Of a DNA stretch of 64,000 nucleotides, positions 17,515 through 27,596 are shown one piece after another (within the stretch, counting starts at the first letter, position 1; every line of letters starts with the position of its first letter). This DNA is from Dyadobacter sp. 676 (GTDB lineage Bacteria; Bacteroidota; Bacteroidia; Cytophagales; Spirosomataceae): positions 868,001 through 932,000 of the forward strand of contig NZ_CP159289.1 in NCBI RefSeq assembly GCF_040448675.1, in the 5' to 3' direction. The notes beneath the pieces are model-generated. The model was given only the letters and a program-made list of their open reading frames with translations, made no database searches and was not told where the DNA came from. A program made the position numbers and the translations under genes.

Positions 17515-20278
17515 TCATTCAAAAGCTCTGTTGATGATCTCGGCCTGCTCATTGGTATGGATTTTCGAGAAGCCGGTCGAAGGCGACGCACTTGGTTCGC
17601 GGGCGATTACCTGCAATGGCTTCGCTCCCTTGTACATGCGCAGCATGAAGGTCCACCCACCCATATTGAAAGGTTCTTCCTGTACCCAATAAACACTTGC
17701 GTTTTCGTACTGGCTCAGGTGCGCGTCGATCTGCGCCTGCGGGAACGGGTGCATTTGTTCCAGACGGATAATCGCCACGTCGTCGCGTTTGTCGGCTTGC
17801 TGTTTTTCATATAGTTCGTAATACAACTTGCCGGTACAAAGCAACACTTTCTTCACTTTCTTCGGATCCGCGTAAGTATCGCCGATCGTCTCCTGGAACG
17901 AGCCGCTCACAAGGCTATCCAACGACGAAACGCAAAGCGGGTGACGCAGCATCGATTTGGGCGACATGACGATCAACGGCTTCCGGAACGGGAACTTCAA
18001 CTGCCGACGCAGCAAATGGAAGAAGTTCGCAGGCGTTGTCACATTCGCGACGATAATGTTATAGTTGGCCGAAAGCTGCAAATAGCGCTCCGGACGCGCA
18101 TTCGAATGCTCGGGGCCCTGTCCCTCGTAGCCGTGCGGCAACAGCATTACCAAACCTGTCCAACGGTCCCATTTGGTTTCGCTGGAAGTCACAAACTGGT
18201 CGATAGTTACCTGCGCACCGTTGGCAAAATCACCGAACTGTGCTTCCCAGATCACCAGTGCATTCGGGTTGGCCATCGAGTAACCGAATTCAAAACCCAG
18301 TACCCCGTACTCGGAAAGCAGCGAGTTATAGATCATGAATTGGCCCTGCCCTTCCTGAATGTGCTGCAAGCTGTTGTAAGGCGCATTGGTTTCAACATCC
18401 CGCAATACCGCGTGGCGGTGCGAGAATGTACCGCGTTGTACGTCCTGCCCGCTAAGACGGACGATATTACCCTCCACGAGGATCGATCCGTAGGCGAGCA
18501 ACTCGGCAGTAGCCCAGTTTACCTCTTTCTTATCGAATATCATCTGCTCACGATCTTTGAGCAGTTTGTCGATCTGTTTTAACCGGTTAAAATTCTCCGG
18601 GGTCTTGATCAGCGCCTTGCCGATTTTTTCGAGGACTTCCAGCGGTACGCCGGTTTCCGGCGATTTATCGAAATCCTCCGGTTTCGATTTACGCAGACTG
18701 TGCCATTCCTGTTCGAGCTTCGGCATCGTGTAAGGCAATGCCTTCTGTTTCACCATGTCGAGGCGCTCTTGCAGCAACTGTTTGAACTCCTTGTCCATGC
18801 TTGCGGCAAGCTGCGCGTCCACATCGCCCCGGTCCGCCAATGTTTTCTGGTAGATTTCACGGGGATTCTGATGGTTTTCGATCGATTTGTAAAGTACCGG
18901 CTGGGTAAACTTCGGTTCGTCCGCCTCGTTATGTCCGTGACGGCGGTAGCAAACCATATCGATGAAAATATCCTTGTTGAATTTCTGACGGTATTCCACC
19001 GCGAGGCGCATACAGAATACAACCGCTTCCGGATCGTCGCCATTCACGTGCAGCACAGGGGCGTCTACGATCTTGGCAATATCGGTACAATAAATAGCGG
19101 AGCGCGCGTCGGTAAAGTCGGTTGTAAAGCCTACCTGGTTATTGATCACGAAATGGATGGTGCCACCGGTGTAATAGCCATTCAGTGCCGACATCTGTGT
19201 TACCTCATAAACGATCCCCTGGCCTGCCACCGCGGCGTCACCGTGGATCAATACCGGCAGTACGCGATCGTAGTCGCTGTCGTACATGCCATCGGCGCGG
19301 GCGCGGACATAACCTTCCACCACCGGGTTCACCGCTTCGAGGTGCGATGGGTTAGGGGCGAGTTTCAGATGCACTTTGTTACCGTCTTTGGTGGTGATCT
19401 GGCTCGCAAAGCCCATGTGGTATTTCACGTCGCCGTCACCCCACACCTGGTCGGGCAGGTTACCTTCGAACTCATTGAAAATTTGTCCGTAGGTTTTCTG
19501 CATGATGTTCGCCAGTACGTTCAGGCGGCCGCGGTGGGCCATACCGATCATCACTTCCACCACGCCCATTTCGGCGGCTTTGTTGATCATCGCGTCGAGC
19601 GCGGGGATGGTCGTTTCGCCGCCTTCGAGCGAGAAGCGCTTCTGGCCGAGGTATTTGGTGTGCAGGAAGTTCTCGAAAACAACCGCCTCGTTCAGTTTGG
19701 AAAGAATATGTTTTTTCTCGTCGATCGAGAAAGACATCGTCAATGCTTCTTTCTCGATTTTTTTGCGCAACCAGCTTTTCTGCTCACGGTCGCGTATGTA
19801 AAGATATTCGAAACCGATATTTCTGGCATAGATCGTCTTCAAAGCGTCCACGATCTCGCGCAGGGTGGCCGGACGGTCAAAGACCTCAACACCGGCTTCA
19901 AAAACGGTATCGAGGTCTTCGGGTCCCAGATTAAAATCAGCAATGTCCAATTGCGGGCGACGGTCTTTCCTTTTCTGGATCGGGTTCGTAGTCGCCAGAA
20001 GGTGCCCCCCTCGACCTGTATCCACGGATCAAATGCACTACCTCCATCTCCTTGCGGATACGCGTAGCGTCCGTTTTTCCCGCTACCGCAGCTTCCTTGC
20101 CGTTAGCCGAGCCATTGGCGTGTCCGTTGCCGGCAACAGGGTATTTTTGATAAAAATCATAACCTTCAAAAAACTTTTGCCAGCCTTCGTCCACGGAAGC
20201 TGCATCTTGCTTATAGGAATTGTACAATTCTTCGATATAAGCGGCGTCGGAATTTGCTATATAAGTGTATTTATCCAT
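17515..20278 (-). CDS. sucA: 2-oxoglutarate dehydrogenase E1, frameshifted in this sequence
   Basis: Thiamine-diphosphate-dependent E1 of the TCA-cycle complex. Two frames make one protein of about 920 residues. The first runs from the ATG at 20278 (MDKYTYIANSDAAYIEELY) to VVHLIRGYRSRG. The second continues as GHLLATTNPIQKRKDRRPQL to the stop at 17515. They join at a run of six G (plus strand C at 20005-20010); five would restore the frame. Downstream are typical E1o regions such as GMAHRGRLNVL and HGDAAVAGQGIVYE. Since the rest is intact and sucB follows, a sequencing or slippage error is more likely than a dead gene. A GTG at 20281 is an alternative start. Confidence 0.92.
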
Positions 20279-20306
20279 CACAAAAGTGAGTATTTCATTT
20301 ACGGCA

Positions 20307-20314
20307 CAAAGGTA
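20307..20314 (-). promoter_or_regulatory. Candidate -7 box of sucA
   Basis: On the minus strand TACCTTTG matches the TAnnTTTG consensus exactly and lies 29 bp upstream of the sucA ATG. No clear TTTG -33 box is seen at the expected spacing. Confidence 0.4.
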
Positions 20315-20391
20315 CGAGACTTATGTAAAGATTACGAATAAAAATATCCTTTTAACTTAACCAAAAACACGATTTGGAGCGGTTCCCGGCA

Positions 20392-21322
20392 TCAGAATTT
20401 CTGAAAGCCTTTGGGATTCGGAATAAATTTGAGCATGAGCTCGTGAATCCCCTTTGGACCTGAGTAACTTGCATAAATCTGCTCCGCTTGTCGCGTGCTG
20501 TAAAAATACCCCAGACGGACGTTCCTTCCCACCTGAACTTCGGCGGTGAGCTGTAAATAATCCACATTAGCCGATACGGAACTGTAACCACCGCCTACAC
20601 GGTAAGACGCCCCCCAGGCCCACTTTCTCCCTGAACCAGAACCGCGAACCAAAATCGAACCTGAGCTTATGGTCTTTTTCCTGGATGAACAAAATATGCG
20701 GCAACATCATGACGCCGTCGCTCAGATCGTGGCTGCCGCCCGCAGTTATGTACAATGGCCGGCGGTAAAGCGTCCCAACCAGCTGATCGCCGAACTTCTG
20801 CGACAGCAACTCCGGCTTCGAAACCCCAACGTACCATTGCTCCGAGCGCAGCCACGCACCGAGGCCAAAGCTGCCCAGCGCACGATTGTTGCTCACAAAA
20901 GTCCCGTCCGAAACCGGCAGGACATTAATGCCTCCCTGCGCACCGAGACCCAGTTTCCAGGTATCGGACAAGCCGAGGTGAAACGCGAAAGAACCTATGA
21001 ACCCGGTCGTCGTGAAATAGCTCGTCTGATCGTTCAATGCCTGGAAACCGATTCCAAACTTGCCGTTTGCGACGGTCCCGTCGGCGGCAAAGCTCTGGCT
21101 CGTGGGCGAATTGGGGATATTGAACCACTTCCTGCGAAAAATGGCGGTCATATTGAAGTCCTCGCGTACGCCAGTGAATCCCGGGTTAATCGCCATCGGG
21201 TTCTGGACGTATTGTTCGTACAGCACTTCCCGCTGCGCCGTTGCATTGCCGAGGCAGCCCATGAGCAATGCGCCTCCAAGCGAAATTCTCTTAAAAAGGT
21301 AATGTGTGTTTCTTAAAAACAT
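20392..21322 (-). CDS. PorP/SprF family T9SS-associated outer-membrane protein, frameshifted
   Basis: Two frames form one protein of about 309 residues. The first starts at the ATG at 21322 with a signal peptide ending LGNATAQ and the family opening EVLYEQYVQNPMAINPGFTG. It reads correctly to FREKVGLG. The second frame continues with ASYRVGGGYSSVSANVDYLQ to the TGA at 20392. The break is at a run of six C (20610-20615) where five would keep the frame. PorP/SprF proteins are small outer-membrane barrels linked to type IX secretion and gliding. A terminator lies just upstream, so it has its own promoter. Confidence 0.85.
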
Positions 21323-21349
21323 AGGTCACTGAAATTGGGTTATTGTAAA

Positions 21350-21382
21350 CAAAAATGGCAGGAGAGTTCAATCTCTTGCCAT
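21350..21382 (-). terminator. Terminator of the giant surface protein gene
   Basis: On the minus strand ATGGCAAGAGA pairs with TCTCCTGCCAT (21372-21382 and 21355-21365) and is followed by a TTTTTG tract. It ends the long minus-strand unit that begins at lutB. Confidence 0.7.
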
Positions 21383-21424
21383 CTTTATAACTCTCGGATG
21401 ATGCTTTTATACTGCCCGGTTTGA

Positions 21425-24400
21425 TCAAAAATCGTAACCCAGTGTTACGTAAGGGATTGGCTTGTTGGTATAGCCGTTGTCGACGCCCCAGGCATAATCA
21501 AATTTGGCGTAGAACCCGAATACAGTCGTCCGCACGCCGGCCCCGTAGCCTATCAGGTAAGGGTTTTTATAGTTGGTAACCGTGGCGCGGAATGGCTCGT
21601 TTTCGTCCCCGATGATCTGGGTATTGAGGCTATTGTTTTCGCTGAAAGGCCCTTTGCCCGTCCATGCCGTACCTATATCGCCAAATCCGACGATCTGGAA
21701 ATTCCGGAGGAAGCTCGATGTGATTGCGCCGCGGTAAAGGTATTTTACCAGCGGAATCCGCAATTCCGCATTCAGCAACATATAACTTGTTCCCGACAGC
21801 CGGTTGAGTTTGAAACCGCGGAGATTAGTGGCAAAATCCGCGAAGAAAATGTCGCGGTTATCGCGCTGGAAGTTCAGCGGATTGTCACCGGTACGGGTTT
21901 CTTTGCGGTTACCGAGCCAGTTTTCCATACCACCCAGAATATTTTGCTTCGGGGCCTTCCCGCCGGAGTGGCTGGCCGCCGCACGTACGGCGAGGATCAG
22001 GTCGCGGTGGATTTTCTGGTAATGACGGAAATCGAGGCTTACGCGGTTGAAGCTTTCATTTCCATTACTCAATCCCTGATAAGCATCGTACCGCAGCTTG
22101 AAACGCGTTCCTTCCATCATATTCATGCCGTTCACGCGGGTATTGTCGAATACGAATTCCGTCCGGACGCCGCCGTAGTTGGATGCGAGATCGGGGTTCG
22201 AAAGCAATACATCGATCATCCTGGTCGACGTAAACATCGGTGATACCGAGAAACGGCTGGTCGTCGAGAAGGGATATGAAGCTGTAAACATGAGCTGGTT
22301 GAAACGATATTTCTGGATCAGCCCTTCGGAGTCGTTGTAAAGCGTCTTTCTGTCTACGCGCAGCCCGAAGTCGACGCGATAGGTATTGTTGTTGTATTCC
22401 GCGAACAAATCGCTGTTTCTGAAATTGGAAGAGATAAAAAGTCCGGCCTTGATGACGTGGTTTTCGAGCAGGTCGTTCATTGAAATGGATTGGGCATAAC
22501 CAAATCCCCGGATAGGATCGATCCGCCAGTCGGAGCTCGCGTCGTTGGTAATGAATAGGCCTTTGTAATTGTAAGGCCCTTTGATCGCGATGTTTTCACG
22601 AACCGCCTTTGTGCGGGAGGCAATCCCCGGAGTCGTCGGGAACGTGCCACGATTACGTCTCGATTCGAACGACTTCAGGACATCCTCGTCGAACTCGTAG
22701 TTATCGGTATCCACCTCACCTTCTTTAAGGGCCAGCTTCGAAGTCTGTTCAGTTTGAGCCGCCTTGGCCACGGAATCCACTTTCACCGCGGGATTGGCCG
22801 CACCGGTATTGCCGGCACTCGCTACGTTCAGCGCCGGCGGATTAACGGTTGCGTTCAGGTCGAAACCATTTTTGAAAGCCGCGGTATAATAGCCGTCATT
22901 CAGGTAGGTATAGGCCAATGCCCCGCCCGCCGCTTTCAGGTTTACGTCCGCATTGCGGATATTCTGAATGTAGTTGGTCAGTTGCGCATTGGTTTTCGAC
23001 GCCCGGTTGTATTTATAGAGGTTGTTGACACCTTTGTCGTTCGACAGGTAGATAATATCGTTCTCGTCCGCGTAAACCGGCGTTACTTTCGTTTTGCCTT
23101 CTGTTTCAACCAGTGTCACGATATTCTCCGATCTCGGGGCGCCGTCGTGTTCAAACAGCGTGTAAGAAGGCGCAATCGACTTGAAGTTGCCCTTATCTCC
23201 CCGGCCGAGCGAATCCACGGGTCGGTTGGAAGAGAATACCACGCGTCGCGAAGAGCCTTGAACGAATCTCGGCGAAAGGTCGTCATAAAGGTCGTTGGTC
23301 AATGGCAATGCCGAGGCCCGGGCAACGCTGATCAGGAACAGGTCGTTCTGCCCCGCCTTATCCGCACTTACGGCGAGCATCGAACCGTCATGCGACACGT
23401 CCATATCCACTATCTGGTCAAGCCCACGGATATTCCGCTTCGTTTTGACCTTCATCTTCTTCGTACCTACATTTTCGTACCGGTACAGGTTCTTCTTATC
23501 GTTTTCGTTGGCCAGAATCGTCAGCTCATTGTTTCTCGACCAGCCCAAAAGCGGTGGCTGCGTTTTCATCCGCCCCCCCGATGATATCGAGCTTACCCTG
23601 GCGGATCACCTTTTTTGAACCGCTTTCACTGTCAAACAAATACACCCTGTAACGACCGTTTTTAATCTCGCTGACGGCAACATATTTTTTGTCCGGCGAA
23701 ATTTTGATCACCGCGCTGGCGTCGGTGACATTGAACTCGTTGAGCTTGTATTTCCAGGTCGGGTTCGGGTCGGTATAGAATTGCTCCGCGTTCTTGGTCT
23801 GGTTCAGGTAATAGGCCCGCCAGTCGCGCAGGAAGCGGTTGTAGGATTGTACCCCCAGCGTGCTGGTAATGCTGGTTTGCTCGGTGCGGATAATGCGGGT
23901 GAGGTTGAGAATGTCGGAAATTTTGTCCTTTCCGTAACGCTCTGCGATATAGTTCCAGATCGAATGGCCGATCAACGTAGCGTCGTCGCCCGTCATAAGC
24001 GTCGGTTTGCGTACGTTGCGGTTTTTGAAGAAATCCCGCATATAATCGTTCAGTTCCGGCGACCAGCCTTCGGCAATGTAAGCGGCCGTTCCGGTCATGA
24101 ACCACTCGGGCAGTGTAAGGAGCAACGAGCTTTGCAATGCCTCTTTCATGTTACCGCCGTAAAGCATGTCATACACAAACAGAAGGCTGATGTCCCTGAC
24201 GAGTTTTTTACGAAAACCGATCTGATCGCCCGTGTACGCCACCTCCACGCGTGATTGCGAGAGGTTCAGTTTCTGGTCGCTGAGGTTATCCAGCACCGAA
24301 AGCCCCATATTGCTTTGTTCGAGCTCCGAAGGCGAATTGTACAGGAATATTTTGACCCGGTTATAGGGCGTCCAGCCGAGAATATCGGTGATTTTATCGA

Positions 24401-24635
24401 ATTCGCTTTCCGCATATTGCGCCGTCAGCCTGGCGAGTGAAGTCCCGCCCTGATAGTGGTATATCTCGAAGTTGGTGGTCCGGAATATCTTCCAGTTGAA
24501 TTTCTTGTACTGGACCCGGTTTTTCCCGAACGTCTCCTGTGAGGGATAGCGCTGTGCTATTGATTCTGTGAATAATCCTAAAACCGCTAAAAGACCGATC
24601 GAAAAGGTTAATGTGTAAATATATCTTCTGCTCAT
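21425..24635 (-). CDS. Large secreted protein: peptidase-MA-like, TolB-type propeller, Omp85-like barrel (frameshifted)
   Basis: Two frames give one protein of about 1070 residues. The first starts at the ATG at 24635 with a signal peptide (TESIAQ cleavage) and a peptidase-MA-like region containing LPEWFMTGTAAYIAEGWS. It shifts after KLDIIGG at a run of seven C (23573-23579); six would keep the frame. The second frame begins RMKTQPPLLGWSRNNELTI, giving WD40/TolB-like propeller repeats (SHDGSMLAVSAD, VFSSNRPVDS). The last third resembles a bacterial surface-antigen (Omp85-like) barrel and ends in an aromatic VTLGYDF. No HExxH zinc motif is seen in the first domain. It is 16 bp downstream of the FAD oxidoreductase gene. 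Confidence 0.8.
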
Positions 24636-24651
24636 ATTGCTTAGGCTGACG

Positions 24652-25722
24652 TCAACGGAAATATAACGAAAAATACCTTTTTATATTCACTAGCGGGTTC
24701 AATTCTTTCCCGTAAATCAGGTGGTTACAAAACTCTTTCGCAAAAAAAGGCGCGAGCGTTACGCCCTTGGTACCTAACCCGTTGAAAATAGACACGTTAG
24801 AAAATTCGGGATGAATGCCGATCAGCGGACGACGGTCGCGCACCGACGGACGTATGCCCGCCCGGGCGCCTGTTAATGTGTAACCGGTACTCAGCAATCC
24901 CTGCAATTTCGATTCCAGCTCCTGCGTCGCCCCTCCGGCGACCTCCCAATCCAGCGGGTCCCACGAGTAGGTTGCTCCTACTTTCATCCTGTTTTCAGCC
25001 ACCGGCAATGCGAATATCCCCTGGTTAATGATATACGGTTTCAGTCGCGCGTCCGTAGCAATTTCGAGAATTTGTCCTTTTACCGGGGTAAACGGCAGCC
25101 AGTTGAACCAACTGTTTTCCAGTGCGAAAAAACCCTGGCAAAAAATGACGGCTCCGAACCGTTTGCCCTGCCACACTACTTCCTCCTCCGTCCGCAAAAG
25201 GTCGGCCGCGCGGAAGGTGGCCTCAACGTATAAATTCCGTTCCTGAAAATATGCCCGACTTGCGTCCAGCAATGCCGGCAAATCGATCCATCCCGACTGT
25301 ACCACTTCCAGCCCCCCGAAATCCGCATTAAGGTAAGGCATTTCCGTCCCCGGGTCGGGCGTAGTCGCGATATAACGACTTATTCCGGGATCGGCCGTTT
25401 GGGCAAGATAGGTATTTTGCTCCTCGATAGAACGGAAGGGCCGGTAAATCGGCAGGAGATGCATTAATTTACGACCCAGCTTTTCTTCCAGATTTCCATA
25501 GAATGTCCGGGCATAGGGAAAGAGATCATCGGCCATCCACGTTTTCACGAGTTTTTTGCCCGTCAGCGGGTTGAAGATGCCGGCCGCCACATGCGATGAC
25601 GAAGGCATGGAAGAGTCGCCGACGATCCGGAAACTTTTTCCGGAGTCGTGCAAATGCCAGGCCACGGAGGTACCGGCTATTCCCTGCCCGATAATGAGAT
25701 AATCGTAGTCTAACTGCTGCAT
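24652..25722 (-). CDS. FAD-dependent oxidoreductase (DAO family)
   Basis: A 356-residue protein of the D-amino-acid-oxidase/glycine-oxidase superfamily. The ATG at 25722 is chosen because it directly precedes the FAD-binding strand (YDYLIIGQGIAGTSVAWHL) and lies 1 bp after the cmk stop; an in-frame GTG at 25743 would overlap cmk. The substrate cannot be told. The C-terminal part has the family RPSVRDRRPLIG and FNGLGTKGVTLAP segments. Cotranscription with cmk is very likely. Confidence 0.85.
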   Translation of the reverse strand: MQQLDYDYLIIGQGIAGTSVAWHLHDSGKSFRIVGDSSMPSSSHVAAGIFNPLTGKKLVKTWMADDLFPYARTFYGNLEEKLGRKLMHLLPIYRPFRSIEEQNTYLAQTADPGISRYIATTPDPGTEMPYLNADFGGLEVVQSGWIDLPALLDASRAYFQERNLYVEATFRAADLLRTEEEVVWQGKRFGAVIFCQGFFALENSWFNWLPFTPVKGQILEIATDARLKPYIINQGIFALPVAENRMKVGATYSWDPLDWEVAGGATQELESKLQGLLSTGYTLTGARAGIRPSVRDRRPLIGIHPEFSNVSIFNGLGTKGVTLAPFFAKEFCNHLIYGKELNPLVNIKRYFSLYFR

Positions 25723-25723
25723 A

Positions 25724-26434
25724 TCAGGCTTTGTCGGCAGCACGACGTCTGAGTGATAACCCGATCTGCTCGTCGGCGAGGCGCACCACCAGCTCGACTT
25801 GCTCGTCGAGAGTCATGAAAGAATTGTCGATATAAATAGCATCCTCCGCCTGTACCAGAGGGCTTTCAGCGCGATGCGTATCGATATGGTCGCGCATTTT
25901 GAGGTTTTCAAGAATGTCGGCCAGGTCCACGATTTCGCCCTTTTCCATCAGTTCGAGCTGGCGGCGGTGCGCCCGGATCAGCGGATCGGCAGTCATGAAA
26001 ATTTTGAGCTCGGCCTGCGGAAAAACGACGGTACCAATGTCGCGACCGTCCATTACAATGCCTTTCGTTTTGCCCATCCGCTGTTGCTGCGCCACCAATG
26101 CATGCCGCACTTCGGCGATGGCACTCACTTCGCTCACCTTTTCGGAAACATACATTTTCCGGATCTCGTCCTCTACATTCAAACCGTTCAGGTAAGTATC
26201 GTTGCGCCCGAGTTCGGGATGGCGGCGAAAGGATATATGCACTTTGGACAACGCGCTTTCTATCTCCTTCGGGTTGGTAAGACTTATATGATTTTGAATA
26301 AAATACAGCGTAACAGCCCTGTACATCGCACCGGTGTCGATGTAAGGGTAATTCAATTGCTTGGCAACCAGTTTCGCAGTCGTGGATTTACCGCAACTCG
26401 AATAACCGTCGATCGCAACGATAATCTTGGGCAT
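25724..26434 (-). CDS. cmk: (d)CMP kinase
   Basis: Cytidylate kinase phosphorylates CMP and dCMP with ATP. The 236-residue protein has the P-loop DGYSSCGKSTTAK near residue 10, IDTGAMYRAVT for nucleotide-monophosphate binding, and MDGRDIGTVVFP. Length is standard. It lies inside the minus-strand run between a GNAT acetyltransferase and an FAD oxidoreductase. Confidence 0.95.
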   Translation of the reverse strand: MPKIIVAIDGYSSCGKSTTAKLVAKQLNYPYIDTGAMYRAVTLYFIQNHISLTNPKEIESALSKVHISFRRHPELGRNDTYLNGLNVEDEIRKMYVSEKVSEVSAIAEVRHALVAQQQRMGKTKGIVMDGRDIGTVVFPQAELKIFMTADPLIRAHRRQLELMEKGEIVDLADILENLKMRDHIDTHRAESPLVQAEDAIYIDNSFMTLDEQVELVVRLADEQIGLSLRRRAADKA

Positions 26435-26480
26435 ATCGGAATTTGTAATTTTACAAAGCGTAAAAATACATCTTTAAACC

Positions 26481-26996
26481 TCATTCCCCGGCCAGCTTCA
26501 CAAACAAATGTTCGTCTAAAACCTGGTTGTTTTTGATAATGGCCTTTCGGTGAATGGCTTCGAGCTTGTAACCGGCTTTTTCCAGGACGCGCATCGAGGC
26601 GGGATTGGTTTCGAATACGCCGGCATACAGGCGGGTAATAGTGGTATTTGCAAAAATCCAGTCGGTCATTTGCATAACCGCCGCGGTGGTGATATTGAGC
26701 CCCCAGTAAGGTTCGCCGAGCCAGTAACCTATTTCGGCATTGTTGCGGTGAATGTCCTCCTGCCGTAGCACGCCTATGCCGCCGACAAACTCTTCGTTAT
26801 AATAAATGGCGCGGTGAAAACTCTCTCCATTGTGGCGGCCGTTGCAGAAATCGATCCAGTAATGCGCGTCCGACAGTGTGTAAGGTGAAGGAAAATTGTC
26901 CCTCACCTGCGCCACCACATTCCTATTGTTGGCCAGTTGCGCCAGCCTTCCGGCAATATTTCTGGTGAACGGTCTGAGTGTTACGTGGTGGGCCAT
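26481..26996 (-). CDS. GNAT-family N-acetyltransferase (RimJ/RimL-like)
   Basis: A 171-residue acetyl-CoA-dependent acetyltransferase of the ribosomal-protein-acetyltransferase-like group. It contains the motif VGGIGVLR, the EIGYWLGEPYWGLNITTAAV segment and the C-terminal NPASMRVLEKAGY typical of this subfamily. The acceptor is unknown. It lies 9 bp after lutC and 46 bp before cmk, in the same transcription direction. Confidence 0.88.
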   Translation of the reverse strand: MAHHVTLRPFTRNIAGRLAQLANNRNVVAQVRDNFPSPYTLSDAHYWIDFCNGRHNGESFHRAIYYNEEFVGGIGVLRQEDIHRNNAEIGYWLGEPYWGLNITTAAVMQMTDWIFANTTITRLYAGVFETNPASMRVLEKAGYKLEAIHRKAIIKNNQVLDEHLFVKLAGE

Positions 26997-27005
26997 AATA
27001 CATTA

Positions 27006-27593
27006 CTAATCGTCTTCGAGCAGGAAGATTACCATACTGCGCGCCCCGTGCGCGCCGATGACCAGCGATTGCTCAATATCAGCAGTTTTTGACGGACCTG
27101 CAATAAAACAGCCCCATCCGAGCGTGTCCTGTAAGCGCGCGTACGCCTCATGCATATTGTCTACGAGTGCGTTACGCGGGATCACAATCGCGAGATTTTG
27201 CGTAATAAAAGGCAATACCCGATGCGGTAAATACCGATCCGAAATCCACACCGCCCCATTTTCCGCTACACCAAATTCAGCCTGCACAATCGCGATTTCC
27301 ACGGTTTCCAGTTCATGCGGGTCGGAAACGTTGAGGCTGAAATCCGCCCAGGCGCTTAATGCAGGAATAGTGGTTGCGCGGTTAACAACACCTTTATAAA
27401 GCTCCTCCGCCTTCTGAGTGAGCTCTTCGAGATTTTTAACTGCAATTACTTCCGTATAAATCGCCGCCAGCGTTTCCCGGAATTTCTCTTCGGTATCGGC
27501 AAAATCGCTTTTGAAAGTTGTCACCGCAGGCAAAGGCACCGCTTCGGGTTTATTCTGCCGGATCTGCGCTAATATTCTGTCTCGTGAGCTCAT
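27006..27593 (-). CDS. lutC: Lactate utilization protein LutC (LUD domain)
   Basis: LutC is the LUD-domain subunit of the LutABC L-lactate oxidation system. The 195-residue protein starts MSSRDRILAQIRQN and has the conserved EFGVAENGAVWI and the C-terminal GPSKTADIEQSLVIGAHG segment. It begins 3 bp after the lutB stop, so the two are translationally close. Confidence 0.93.
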   Translation of the reverse strand: MSSRDRILAQIRQNKPEAVPLPAVTTFKSDFADTEEKFRETLAAIYTEVIAVKNLEELTQKAEELYKGVVNRATTIPALSAWADFSLNVSDPHELETVEIAIVQAEFGVAENGAVWISDRYLPHRVLPFITQNLAIVIPRNALVDNMHEAYARLQDTLGWGCFIAGPSKTADIEQSLVIGAHGARSMVIFLLEDD

Positions 27594-27596
27594 CGT

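Noticed and set aside
18700..20067. 455-codon plus-strand open frame opposite sucA
   Set aside because: It is a codon-bias shadow of sucA, with no domain or start context.
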